Assembly (NCBI RefSeq): GCF_008806595.1
Contig: NZ_VZRB01000035.1
Span: 1-64,000 of the forward strand
DNA: 64,000 bases
Origin: Streptomyces luteolifulvus
Lineage (GTDB): Bacteria; Actinomycetota; Actinomycetes; Streptomycetales; Streptomycetaceae
Direction of reading: 5' to 3'
The translations under genes were made by a program, and so were the position numbers. Shown here in pieces: positions 8,401 through 16,060 of this stretch. Every line of letters begins with the position of its first letter. Position 1 is the stretch's first letter. The notes under the pieces were generated by a model. It did no database searches and was not told the origin of the DNA. It saw only the letters and a list, made by a program, of their open reading frames with translations.

Positions 8401-9594
8401 CAGGGAGACGGCGGCCGTCAGATGCGCCAGGCCGAGGGCCAGCGCGAGGGCGAGCCCAGGCTGGAACTTGTAGATGTTGCGGAAGGGCTTGAGCCAGCCG
8501 TCCAGCCATGCCTGCACGGTGTCGTGGAAGGGGGCGCCGAGCGCTCCGCCGTATCCGGCGAGGGTGATCAGTGCGACGGCCAGCACGGTCAGCAGCAGCC
8601 AGCGCCGCTCGGGGACGTCCCGGCGGGCCAGACCCGCCAGCCCCAGGGCCGCGGCGAACGCCGAGCCGAGCACGGTGACGACGGAGGCGGCGACGGTCCA
8701 GCCCGCCGGCAGCCAGGCCTCGCCGAAGTTCAGATACGCCACCCAGTTGCCCGCTCCGCGCAGCAGTTCGGTCGCGGACATGGTGGCGGTCGTGGTGTCG
8801 GCCTGTTCGACGTACGGCATGAAGTCCTCGCCGTACACGCGCAGCAGCATCAGCGGCACCACCCACCAGGCGGTGGCCAGCACCACACCCGGCAGCCACC
8901 AGGCGAGCAGCGCACGGCGCCGGCGGCCGGCAGGCCGGCTGAGCAGATACAGGGCCACCGGCAGCAGCGAGGCGAGCGTCGAGGCGGCGTTGACCCCGCC
9001 CATGAACGCGACGAGCAGGGCCGAGCGGGCGGCGGCGGTCCGCGGACTCGACGTCGCGGAGGTCAGGGGCAGCAGCACCCACGGCAGCAGGGCCCCGGGC
9101 AGCGCGGCGGCCGAGGTGGAGCCGACGACGATGGTGAAGGTGGGCCACAGGGCGTAGGCCGTCGCGCCGAGCAGCCGGGTGGTGGGCGTGCCCACCCGCA
9201 GCCGTTCGGCCAGCCTCAGCGCGCCCCAGAACGCCGCGGTCACGACGATCGACAGCCACAGCCGCTCGGCGAGCCACACCGGCATGTGCACGAGGTGCAT
9301 CAGGGCGTAGTACGGCAGCATCGGGAAGGCGTAGCCGACGTTCTGGTTGGCGATGCCGCCGAAACCGGCCTGGTCGTGCCAGAGTTGGCCGAGGTCGCCG
9401 AGGAATCCCAGCGGATCGACGGCCACCGCGAGCTTCGTCTCGAAGGTCGTCCTTCCCGGGGCCGCCATGATGAACGCCGTCAGCACGGCTGCCCAGAACC
9501 CGAACAGCGTGCGTCGTCCGCGTCGGTGCTCGGGAGGGGAGGCCGGCGGAGGTGCGGGGGTGGCGTGCGCGGGGGCCTGGACCGTGGTGCTCAT
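5401..9594 (-). CDS. AftD-like GT-C glycosyltransferase with discoidin-like domains
   Basis: A 1397-residue membrane protein, close in length to mycobacterial AftD (about 1400). It opens with a cytoplasmic tail and a multi-helix GT-C membrane domain (about residues 30-420) that includes a loop with FETKLAVAVDP, where GT-C enzymes place their acidic catalytic residue. A large external part follows (about 430-1260) with two discoidin/F5-8-type carbohydrate-binding-like segments near 740-800 and 960-1030. Four hydrophobic helices close the protein. AftD adds alpha-1,3-arabinofuranose to arabinogalactan. Streptomyces lack that polymer, so the donor (probably polyprenyl-phosphate-linked) and acceptor here are unknown. 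Translation is coupled by ATGA at both ends. Confidence 0.82.
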   Translation of the reverse strand: MSTTVQAPAHATPAPPPASPPEHRRGRRTLFGFWAAVLTAFIMAAPGRTTFETKLAVAVDPLGFLGDLGQLWHDQAGFGGIANQNVGYAFPMLPYYALMHLVHMPVWLAERLWLSIVVTAAFWGALRLAERLRVGTPTTRLLGATAYALWPTFTIVVGSTSAAALPGALLPWVLLPLTSATSSPRTAAARSALLVAFMGGVNAASTLASLLPVALYLLSRPAGRRRRALLAWWLPGVVLATAWWVVPLMLLRVYGEDFMPYVEQADTTTATMSATELLRGAGNWVAYLNFGEAWLPAGWTVAASVVTVLGSAFAAALGLAGLARRDVPERRWLLLTVLAVALITLAGYGGALGAPFHDTVQAWLDGWLKPFRNIYKFQPGLALALALGLAHLTAAVSLRRGPATPRGRRWVPAVAALLVLPGLAWPYVNGTVLQPGGFTKLPTHWEQAADWLDAHAADSRALVVPATAHGIYTWGSPIDQPFDVLAKTPWAQRDFVPFGTPGARRATDAVEQALLSGSEVPGLRSYLARAGLADVVVRNDLDPDQIGYVPPQTVRQTLMASGYRKAAGFGPLMTGGRIASGTPVQVQGLYPRLQAVEIYEPVGSADRPGRVGVSAAGDTAVVSGGPEALLQLSADPALRDRPAVLASDAHPGVDAPAITAVADGLRRTDTRFGLVNSNTSYTYTVNERNPSGSLQNPGGRPKQILPTGGTGHQTTAVLRGAASVTASTSGNWLFHLPQYDPVNAFDGDPDTAWAEGSPGKAAGQWLRVDFTEPTELPSSLRLTPLPADATRPAPTRVRIETDRGSADSALRPDGTPQSVRAPEGRATWLKIKILDARSARPGLSGAGFSEVSVPGVKVTRLLALPTDAERTRTGARVYSLHRGTDPGGLAPASSEAGLHRQFHTPDPGAYAVSGRAVAVPGDELDRLLDRVAPGQRNRIAASADSTSRTGTSLSARNLVDGDLTTAWIAGDRPVVHLRWPGKRKIDEIVLGAAGGLSARPREVRISSSDGATTAAVNADGLARFGAMTTDRLDITVTGTAPLTVYNPVADARLQLPVGLSEVYVPALDDLRVPRPKPDARFSLPCGQGPVIDIDGTLHPTQASGLVRDLTERRPVTVELCTGKAKDAGVELAFGRHRVETGGAGPLAVTDVTLSRGEPRPASGAAGREVAVREWTGDSRTVSVTAGSGEASYLRTYENFNDGWKATLNGETLTPVRLDGWQQAWLIPAGSSGTVRLEYEPTGLYRAGLAGGAVGVAALAVLAFLGRRRAVQGAHALDDRTNTAVAPAPGRVLGTVALTAVVAVAAGPLALVVPALAVVARLRPGALVPTAAAAMAGAGIVAATGAGGPVSAERGAFGAIAQVLALVALSAAVVTTGRPAQAPREEKPEPGDESGEER

Positions 9595-10397
9595 GAACGT
9601 GCCTCGCTTGAACGTGTCTCGCCCCGGTCGCCGTCCGGCGCCGGATGAGATCCGGTACGGCGCAGGATCAGCAGGAGATTCCAGGTGGCGACTTCTCTCA
9701 GTCCCGGGATGCGGGTGATCGCGCCGGGCAGGAAGGGCCAGTAGCGGGAACGCGCCGAGACGATGTCGACGTCCTCGCGGCCGCGTACGTGCTTCAGGGT
9801 GGGGCCGATATGGACGGGGAAGAGGTTCTCGCCGACGGTGTGTTTGGCCTCGCGCCCGGTCCGCCGCCGGTAGCGCTCGCGGGCCCGGCGTGCCCCGAGG
9901 TAGTGCCAGGGCGCGGTCTCATGACCGCCCCACGGGGAGAACCAGTTGGTGAACGAGAGGTAGATCAGTCCGCCCGGCCTGGTCACCCGGACCATCTCGC
10001 TGAGGAAGGTCTCCGGATCCGCGACGTGCTCCAGGACGTTGGAGGAGAAGCACACGTCCGCGACACCGTCGGGCACCGGCAGCAGATATCCGTCGGCGAC
10101 CACGGCGCCCTCGGGCGGGCGGCCTCGTGACCCCAGCTCGCCGGGGTCGGGCTCGAAGAGGTAACCGTGGGCGCCCCGGCGGCGGAACTCCTCGGTGAAG
10201 TGGCCGCAGCCGCCGCCGACATCGAGGACGATCCGGGCCTCCAGGTCCGTATGGCGGGCCACTTGGTCGACCGCGTCGCGTGCGAGCAGGGTGTAGCAGT
10301 GGTCGGGGTCGGTCTGTTCCCGCAGGAAGGCCCGGAACAGGGCGAGCGACCGGCTCAAGGAGGGGTCTTTGATGGGTCGTTCGACGAGCTCAGCCAT
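9591..10397 (-). CDS. Class I SAM-dependent methyltransferase (first of the cluster)
   Basis: A 268-residue methyltransferase with motif I IVLDVGGGCGHFTEEF, the acidic residue in LFEPDP, and SSNVLEHVADPETFL plus VTRPGGLIYLSF. It lacks membrane segments. I chose ATG at 10397, where ATGGCTGA overlaps the glycosyltransferase stop by 8 bp; longer in-frame starts would run into that gene. The gene lies between a glycosyltransferase and the AftD-like enzyme, which suggests methylation of a sugar or lipid-linked intermediate. The substrate cannot be read from sequence. Confidence 0.85.
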   Translation of the reverse strand: MAELVERPIKDPSLSRSLALFRAFLREQTDPDHCYTLLARDAVDQVARHTDLEARIVLDVGGGCGHFTEEFRRRGAHGYLFEPDPGELGSRGRPPEGAVVADGYLLPVPDGVADVCFSSNVLEHVADPETFLSEMVRVTRPGGLIYLSFTNWFSPWGGHETAPWHYLGARRARERYRRRTGREAKHTVGENLFPVHIGPTLKHVRGREDVDIVSARSRYWPFLPGAITRIPGLREVATWNLLLILRRTGSHPAPDGDRGETRSSEARS

Positions 10398-11700
10398 GGT
10401 CGGTGCCCTTGCGCGCCACCGGCACGGTGGGTCTTGTCGCCGGGCGCGGCTCCGGGGGGCGAGGGCGACGACGGCGGACGGGCGGCACAGGCGGGTCGGC
10501 AGGTGTGTGCCGGGCCGCATGGAAGGCCTCGGCGGCCACGTCGCGGAACTGCCGGACGGTGCTGCTCCAGCGGAAGTTCTCGGCGCGTGCCGCGGCTGCT
10601 CGGCCCATGGCCAGACGGCGCTGCCCGCTCAGCGCGAGGGTGCACCAGGCGGCGGCGAACGAGCTCTCACCCCCGGCCAGTACACCCGTCACCCCGTTCA
10701 CGACGGAGTCGCGCAGGCCGGGGATGTCGAAGCCGACGGCCGGGGTGGCGCGGGCGGCCGCCTCGGTGACCACCAGGCCCCAGCCCTCCACCAGGGACGG
10801 ATGCAGCAGTAGCCACGCCCGGCACAGCAGCCGGTGCTTCTCCGCCTCCGAGACCCGGCCGGTGAACACCACGTCCGGTCCGGCCATGGCCTCCAGGCGT
10901 TCCCGTTCGGGACCGTCGCCGACGATGACGAGCCGCCCGCCGGTGACCGGACGCACCCGCTCCCACAGCCGTAGCAGCAGTTCGATCCGCTTGTACTCGA
11001 CGAGTCGTCCGACGGCGACGAACAGCGGGTCGGGGTCCTCGGGCAGAAGCGGTCCGGGCTCCTCGACGCCGTTGTGGACCACCCTGATCCGCTCGGGTGC
11101 CACGCCGATGCCACGCAGGGCCGACGCGGTGGAGTCGGAGACGGCGACCAGCAGATTGGCGCGGTGCGTGCTAGCGAGTGCCCAGTGCTCCAGCCTGCGG
11201 CCGAGCCGGGCGAAAGGGCCCGGGTAGCGCATGTCCCACAGGTCGGTGTGCACATGGTTGACCAGGCACAGCGTCGGACCCTTGTGCCACAGCGGAGCCA
11301 GGTAGGGCATGCCGTTGCACACCTCCACCAGCAGGTCGCAGTCGCCGACCTGGTTGGCGAACGCCCGCTTGGCGCGCAGGAAGTGACCTGCGTCGCCGCC
11401 CGCCGACACCACGCGGTAGTCGCGGTACGCGGCCGGGCCTCCGCACAGCAGAGTGACCTGGTGGCCCGCGGCGGTGAGCCCGTCGGCGATGCGGTCGATG
11501 AGCAGTTCGGAGCCGCCGGCCGCGGGGTTGTCCAGATCGCGGCGGGCCAGGAAGACGATCCGCCGCGGGACCGGGGGCGGTCCGGATACGGCGCGCGCGG
11601 TGACGGCGGGGGACCCGTCGGCCGCGGCTGCGGCGGTTCTGGGATGAGTGGGGACGATCTCCGCCTGGCCGGGGACCAGGGGGGAAACGTGCTGGGGCAT
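10390..11700 (-). CDS. GT4-family glycosyltransferase
   Basis: A 436-residue GT-B-fold enzyme. The N-terminal domain begins near residue 46 with RRIVFLARRDLDNPAAGGSE, including the glycine-rich acceptor loop; the C-terminal domain carries VAVGRLVEYKRIELLL and EGWGLVVTEAAARATP, the nucleotide-sugar E-x7-E motif. GT4 enzymes are retaining and use NDP-sugars on the inner face of the membrane. It probably builds the lipid-linked substrate for the AftD-like enzyme encoded two genes downstream (inference). GGAG lies 5 nt before the ATG. The first 45 residues are Ala/Pro-rich and probably disordered. Confidence 0.88.
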   Translation of the reverse strand: MPQHVSPLVPGQAEIVPTHPRTAAAAADGSPAVTARAVSGPPPVPRRIVFLARRDLDNPAAGGSELLIDRIADGLTAAGHQVTLLCGGPAAYRDYRVVSAGGDAGHFLRAKRAFANQVGDCDLLVEVCNGMPYLAPLWHKGPTLCLVNHVHTDLWDMRYPGPFARLGRRLEHWALASTHRANLLVAVSDSTASALRGIGVAPERIRVVHNGVEEPGPLLPEDPDPLFVAVGRLVEYKRIELLLRLWERVRPVTGGRLVIVGDGPERERLEAMAGPDVVFTGRVSEAEKHRLLCRAWLLLHPSLVEGWGLVVTEAAARATPAVGFDIPGLRDSVVNGVTGVLAGGESSFAAAWCTLALSGQRRLAMGRAAAARAENFRWSSTVRQFRDVAAEAFHAARHTPADPPVPPVRRRRPRPPEPRPATRPTVPVARKGTDHG

Positions 11701-11740
11701 CGGTGCTCCAACTCGTCGGGTGCGGGGGGGAGGGGGGAGG

Positions 11741-11812
11741 AGTGGGGAGTGGGGAGTGGGGAGTGGGGCGTCCGGGGAGACACGCTGGGTGGGGGTGTGG
11801 GGTGTGGGGTGT
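11741..11812. repeat. Two G-rich heptamer arrays in the leader of the GT4 gene
   Basis: Four perfect copies of AGTGGGG occupy 11741-11768 and three perfect copies of GGGGTGT occupy 11792-11812, with more G-runs at 11724-11738. They lie in the 235-bp gap between the DUF3068 and GT4 genes. The plus strand, which is the template for these minus-strand genes, is G-rich and could form G-quadruplexes. No gene is visible in the gap. Confidence 0.85.
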
Positions 11813-11935
11813 GTGGAGCTTGCGCCGGATCCGGGGAGGGTGCGGCTCTACTGGGAAGTAACGTAAGTTTTCGGAGTGGACGCTGTGTCTGGCTACGCAC
11901 CCACGTGACAATTCCGGGTTGCGCGCCTCCTCCGA

Positions 11936-12928
11936 TCAGTCACCTGTGTGAGTCCTGTCCACTCTCTGTGAGGCCTCGTCGACAGCCGGGCGCCGCCGCC
12001 CTCGGACCAGGAGGGTCAGGCCCGCGGCCGCGAGGACGCCGCCCGCGACCGTGCCGTACGCGGGCGCGGTCTCGCCGAGGGCTTCCAGCCGACTGCTGTC
12101 GGCAGAGCTCTGTGCCACCTGGGCGCGGCGGGTCGCGTCGGTGAACTCCAGACGGTTGCTCGCCAGCAGGGTGACCGCGTCACGCTGCGCGCCGGGAGCC
12201 CGGAGCGTGATCTTCGGCGCGATGCGCGCGTTCATGATCCGGCCCGTACGGCGCTCCACCACCAGCTCGATCCTGGCGTTGGCGTACCACTGCTCGGCCT
12301 TCACCTGGCTCTGGCCCGGCCGTCCCACCAGTGCTCCGGGCACCTGACGGGCGACGTCCGTCCGCCGTGGAGCCACGGCTCCGGTGAACAGGTAACCCTC
12401 GTGACCGAGCACCTGCGTGGTCCCGGAGAACTTCAGCGGCACGGCCGCGCCCAGGACGCCGTCCCACCAGGTGTAGGTGCGTTTTTGCACGTCGAACGGG
12501 AACTTCAGGTAGGCGTCGCCCGCGAACGACGGCTGCTCGCCGCAGCAGTGCACCGGCCGGTTGGTGCGCCGGTCCGTGACCCAGCGCTCCGTCGTCCACT
12601 GCAGCGACTTGCGCGGGTCGCGCAGGGCCAGCGTTCCCGGGCTGTCGATCTGCGTGGAGACGTTCCACACCGCGTTCCCGCTGCGCTCACTGGCGGTGAC
12701 GTCCCCCACGATCCGGCGGGTGACCGTGAGGCGCTTGCCGCGCACGGTGGACACGGCGGATGTGTCGAAATAGCTGCCGGTCCCGGTGAGGACCGAGGTC
12801 GACTCGATGTTCACCGGGGTGCGTTTGACGCGTGGTTCCACGTACCCGGCGAGCAGCTGACTGAGAACTAGGACGAAAACGCCCAAACCGAGCAAAACAA
12901 ACGGCAGGGCGGAAGCTGTGCGACGCAT
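11936..12928 (-). CDS. DUF3068/PorA-family membrane-anchored protein
   Basis: A 330-residue protein with an N-terminal membrane helix (about 7-28), a large external domain and a C-terminal helix (about 293-310) followed by a basic tail. RRTASALPFVLLGLGVF at the start and SGTTQVLGHEGYLFTG with VVERRTGRIMNA in the middle are features of DUF3068 proteins, annotated as PorA family after mycolic-acid-bacteria relatives. Its biochemical role is unknown. It heads the envelope cluster and probably shares its transcript, although 235 bp separate it from the GT4 gene. Context suggests a role in assembling or exporting the glycan. Confidence 0.8.
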   Translation of the reverse strand: MRRTASALPFVLLGLGVFVLVLSQLLAGYVEPRVKRTPVNIESTSVLTGTGSYFDTSAVSTVRGKRLTVTRRIVGDVTASERSGNAVWNVSTQIDSPGTLALRDPRKSLQWTTERWVTDRRTNRPVHCCGEQPSFAGDAYLKFPFDVQKRTYTWWDGVLGAAVPLKFSGTTQVLGHEGYLFTGAVAPRRTDVARQVPGALVGRPGQSQVKAEQWYANARIELVVERRTGRIMNARIAPKITLRAPGAQRDAVTLLASNRLEFTDATRRAQVAQSSADSSRLEALGETAPAYGTVAGGVLAAAGLTLLVRGRRRPAVDEASQRVDRTHTGD

Positions 12929-13052
12929 GAGGGGACTCCGGTGGCAGCGGAAAGGGCGGACTGCGCGGCGCTGCGCGGGCAGTCCGGATCTCCCGGGGCG
13001 ACGGTTGGCCTACCGGGGAGTAGCAGCTGTGAGCGGCGAAACTAGGTCGCTC

Positions 13053-13082
13053 TTGACCCGCTGTCAACCGTGAACTCATACT
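13053..13082 (+). promoter_or_regulatory. Candidate promoter with dyad, upstream of the small membrane ORF
   Basis: TTGACC at 13053-13058 and CATACT at 13077-13082 are separated by 18 bp and resemble a housekeeping promoter facing right. The -35 lies inside the dyad TTGAC-CCGCT-GTCAA (13053-13067), a possible repressor site. It would give a short leader before the 13148 ATG. Prediction only. Confidence 0.4.
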
Positions 13083-13147
13083 GATCGTGCCGGACCGGGC
13101 CGGAACGCTGGGTGACAACCTCATGGAACGAGAGGCTCCCCGTCCCC

Positions 13148-13336
13148 ATGCACAGAATCCTCACCGCCCTTCTGACCTGCGTACTCTCCGCCGCCCTGGC
13201 CGCAGGTGCCGCCTTCGGCCTCGTCGCCGCGCTGAACGCCGCTCCCGAGCAGCCGAACACACCGCTCGTCACGTTCCCCGACCCTGCGGGTGCCGGGAAG
13301 GCGCCCGCGTCGCGGGCACCCACCACCGATCGCTAG
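13148..13336 (+). CDS. Small secreted or membrane-anchored protein (62 aa)
   Basis: The protein begins with basic MHR and an uninterrupted hydrophobic Ala/Leu stretch (about residues 3-30), then a short Pro-rich polar tail. It is therefore either a single-pass membrane peptide or a secreted peptide. It may belong to the short actinobacterial DUF2613-like group, but I cannot confirm that. The stop is 13 bp before the PucR-type regulator start, so the two are almost certainly co-transcribed. GTG at 13112 is an in-frame alternative start; neither has a strong ribosome binding site. Confidence 0.6.
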   Translation: MHRILTALLTCVLSAALAAGAAFGLVAALNAAPEQPNTPLVTFPDPAGAGKAPASRAPTTDR

Positions 13337-13349
13337 GAGGTGGCTGCTG

Positions 13350-14561
13350 ATGCCCGCGCCCCCCGCCTGGCACGACGTACCGCCGGAACAGGTGCGGCGC
13401 TTCGCCGACCTGGCCATGGAGCGGCTGCCGGACATCGTGAAGGACATCCTGCGAGCCATGGGCCAGGAGTACCCGAACCTCGACTTCACGGCCGACGAGA
13501 CGGGCCGGCCGAAGGCGATCCTGGCGATCAGTCTCGCGCTCGAGAACTTTGTGCAACAGCTGACCGAGACCACCGAGCGGCCCAGCGAACTCCCCGAAAT
13601 CTTCAAGGAGTTCGGAGGCAATGCGGCACTCAGGGGGCGCAGTCTCGACTCCCTGCAGGCGATCTACCGGCTGAACGTACGCCTGGCCTGGCGCAGCCTC
13701 GCCGAGATCGGACAGCAGACCGGGATTCCCCCGCCCGCGATGTACGAACTCGCCGAATCCGCGTTCGAGTACCTCGACGAACTCGTGTCCCACTCGGTGC
13801 GCGGCTACGCCGAAGCGGCCGCGGGCCAGGCGGGGGAACGGATCCGCCGCCAGCGCCTGCTGATGGATCTCCTCCTCACCGAGCACCACACCGACCCGTC
13901 CGCCGCCCTCGCGCAACGCGCCGCCGCCGTCGACTGGGATCTGCCCGACGAGGTTGCGGTGGCCGTACTGCTGCGCCCCTCCCACGAGTCGGTCAGCCCC
14001 GCCCTCGGTGACGGTGCCCTGCTGGACACGGACGACGAACAGCCGCGCCTGATCCTCCCGGATCCCGACACACCCGGCCGCCTGGAACAACTGCACCGCG
14101 CCACAGCAGGCTGGTCCGGTGCCCTCGGCCCAACCGTGCCGGTGGCCCGGGCCGCCACCTCACTGCGCTGGGCGGCACTGGCCGCCAGGATGATCCAGGA
14201 CGACCTGCTTCCCCAGGGCCGCCTTCTGCACTGCAGCGAGCACGCCGAGGCCCTCGTGCTGCTTCCCGCCGACGACCTGCTCGACGACCTCGCGCGCCGA
14301 CGGCTCGCCCCGCTGGCCGACCTCGGCCCCGGACAGGCCGACCGGTTGGCCGAGACGCTGCTCGCCTGGCTGGAGACCCAGGGCAGCGCACCCGCGGTGG
14401 CGACCCGGCTCGGCGTCCACGCCCAGACCGTCCGGTACCGGCTGCGGCAGATCCGGGACCTGTGGGGCGAGGAACTGGACGACCCCGACCGCCGCTTCGA
14501 ACTCGAACTGGTCCTCAGGACACGCCGACTGCGCGGCCGGCCGGCTCCGCCGATCGCCTGA
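13350..14561 (+). CDS. PucR-type helix-turn-helix transcriptional regulator
   Basis: A 403-residue regulator. The N-terminal helical region (about 10-170, RsbRD-like, with SLQAIYRLNVRLAWRSL) leads to a central variable domain and a C-terminal PucR/HTH_30 motif, ATRLGVHAQTVRYRLRQI (about 350-370). Such proteins usually activate adjacent operons in response to a metabolite bound by the middle domain. AGGAGG lies 9 nt before the ATG. Upstream is the 62-residue membrane peptide; downstream is the glutaryl-CoA module in the same direction, after 261 bp. It is one of three regulators of this architecture in the window. Confidence 0.85.
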   Translation: MPAPPAWHDVPPEQVRRFADLAMERLPDIVKDILRAMGQEYPNLDFTADETGRPKAILAISLALENFVQQLTETTERPSELPEIFKEFGGNAALRGRSLDSLQAIYRLNVRLAWRSLAEIGQQTGIPPPAMYELAESAFEYLDELVSHSVRGYAEAAAGQAGERIRRQRLLMDLLLTEHHTDPSAALAQRAAAVDWDLPDEVAVAVLLRPSHESVSPALGDGALLDTDDEQPRLILPDPDTPGRLEQLHRATAGWSGALGPTVPVARAATSLRWAALAARMIQDDLLPQGRLLHCSEHAEALVLLPADDLLDDLARRRLAPLADLGPGQADRLAETLLAWLETQGSAPAVATRLGVHAQTVRYRLRQIRDLWGEELDDPDRRFELELVLRTRRLRGRPAPPIA

Positions 14562-14621
14562 CGCCCGGCGGACCCGACGGCCTGAGAGTAGCGCGAGGCC
14601 ACCGGCTCCGACCTGGGTGTA

Positions 14622-14642
14622 TTGCACGCGTTCCGCGCACAA
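14622..14642. promoter_or_regulatory. Imperfect dyad upstream of the CoA-transferase gene
   Basis: TTGCACGCG-TTC-CGCGCACAA is a near-palindrome in the 261-bp gap before the CoA-transferase/dehydrogenase operon. The LysR or PucR-type neighbour could bind it. A TTGACC at 14661 is a possible -35, but no convincing -10 follows. Confidence 0.3.
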
Positions 14643-14822
14643 AGATGCGTCAGGTCGTCGTTGACCGCGATCTGCGGCCGGGCCAGGGTGGTGGAGACAC
14701 TTCGGATTCCGATCACCCGTTTCCGGTCACCGAACTCTTCCCGTCGTCGAACTCACCGGCCCGTCAACGCCGTTGGAGCGCTCGTGGTGACGGAGAACGG
14801 TTCGGATCAGAGAGGAGGGTGC

Positions 14823-16025
14823 GTGGGCACCCAGCACGACACGCCGGACCAACGGGCCGGTGGTCCCGACGCGGGCGGGCGCGGTGCGCTCGACGGTCTG
14901 CGTATCGCCGACTTCTCCCGGGTTCTCGCCGGTCCCTATGCCACCATGCTTCTCGCCGACCTCGGCGCCGACGTGGTGAAGGTGGAGCGGCCGGGCATCG
15001 GGGACGACACCCGGGCCTGGTACCCCCCGGCCGACCAGAACGGCACCTCGACGTACTTCCTCGGCGTCAACCGGAACAAGAGGTCCGTCGCCCTGGACCT
15101 CACGACCGAGGACGGCCTCGCACAGGCCCGCGCCCTCATCGCCCGGTCCGACGTGCTGGTGGAGAACTTCCGTCCCAACACCATGGAACGGCTGGGGCTC
15201 GGCCACCGCGAACTCCGCGCCCGGCACCCGGGACTCATCTTCTGCTCGATCAGCGGCTTCGGCAGTGGCGCGGGCGCGGCGATCCCCGGATACGACCTGC
15301 TCGTGCAGGCCATGGGCGGCCTGATGAGCGTGACCGGGGACGCGGCAGGGGAGCCCATGAAGACGGGCGTGGCCCTGGTCGACGTGATCACCGGGCTGCA
15401 TGCCGCGCTCGGCATCCTCGCGGCCGTCCGGCACCGGGACACCACGGGAGAGGGCCAGCGTGTCGAGGTCAACCTGCTCGGCTCACTGCTGTCCGCCATG
15501 GTCAACCAGGCCTCGGCGTTCGCCGTCGCCGGTGTGGTTCCGGGCCGCCTGGGCAACGCGCACCCGAGCATCGCCCCGTACGAGACCTTCGCCTGCGCCG
15601 ATCGTCCCCTCGCGATCGCGGTGGGCAACGACCGGCAGTTCGCGGTGCTCGCCGAAGCCGTCGGGGATCCCCGACTCGCCCGCGACGACCGCTTCCGCAC
15701 CAACGCCGACCGGGTCGCTCACCGCGCCGCCCTCCGCGACATCCTGACCGAACGCCTGCGCGCCCAAGGCGCGGACCACTGGTCGGCCGTCCTGCTGGCC
15801 GCGGGAGTGCCCGCCGGACCCGTCAACACCATGGACGAGGCATTCGACCTGGCCCGGAAGCTCGGCCTTCCCGGCATCGTCGACATTCCCGCCACGCCCG
15901 GCGACACAGCGGAGCAAAGGCCCTCCCGGCAGGTCGCGAACCCCATCGCGCTGAGCGCGACACCCGCCCAGTACCGCCTGCCGCCACCGGGCCTGGGCCG
16001 GCACACCGCGGACATCGTCCGCTGA
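14823..16025 (+). CDS. CaiB/BaiF-family (class III) CoA-transferase
   Basis: A 400-residue class III CoA-transferase. The N-terminal signature LDGLRIADFSRVLAGPYATM, DLGADVVKVERPG and RNKRSVALDL are all present, and the catalytic Asp is in PGYDLLVQAMGG (about residue 159). GTG at 14823 follows AGAGGAGGG. The stop is 35 bp before the glutaryl-CoA dehydrogenase gene, so the pair forms an operon. In Pseudomonas, the gcdG/gcdH pair under a LysR regulator makes and oxidises glutaryl-CoA, and this arrangement is alike. Succinyl-CoA-dependent activation of glutarate is therefore the most likely role, inferred from context. Confidence 0.85.
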   Translation: MGTQHDTPDQRAGGPDAGGRGALDGLRIADFSRVLAGPYATMLLADLGADVVKVERPGIGDDTRAWYPPADQNGTSTYFLGVNRNKRSVALDLTTEDGLAQARALIARSDVLVENFRPNTMERLGLGHRELRARHPGLIFCSISGFGSGAGAAIPGYDLLVQAMGGLMSVTGDAAGEPMKTGVALVDVITGLHAALGILAAVRHRDTTGEGQRVEVNLLGSLLSAMVNQASAFAVAGVVPGRLGNAHPSIAPYETFACADRPLAIAVGNDRQFAVLAEAVGDPRLARDDRFRTNADRVAHRAALRDILTERLRAQGADHWSAVLLAAGVPAGPVNTMDEAFDLARKLGLPGIVDIPATPGDTAEQRPSRQVANPIALSATPAQYRLPPPGLGRHTADIVR

Positions 16026-16060
16026 CCTTTCGACCACACCGTCACCACCAGGAGCACACC

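Noticed and set aside
5401..9594. Naming the GT-C gene aftD
   Set aside because: Its polymer target does not exist in streptomycetes, so the specific name would overstate the function.
5773..9648. Long plus-strand open frames opposite the AftD-like gene
   Set aside because: Composition is Arg/Gly/Gln-rich with no family features; they mirror a real gene with clear domains.
4001..12928. Cluster as an NRPS or polyketide pathway because of the condensation fold
   Set aside because: No adenylation, carrier, ketosynthase or thioesterase domains are present.
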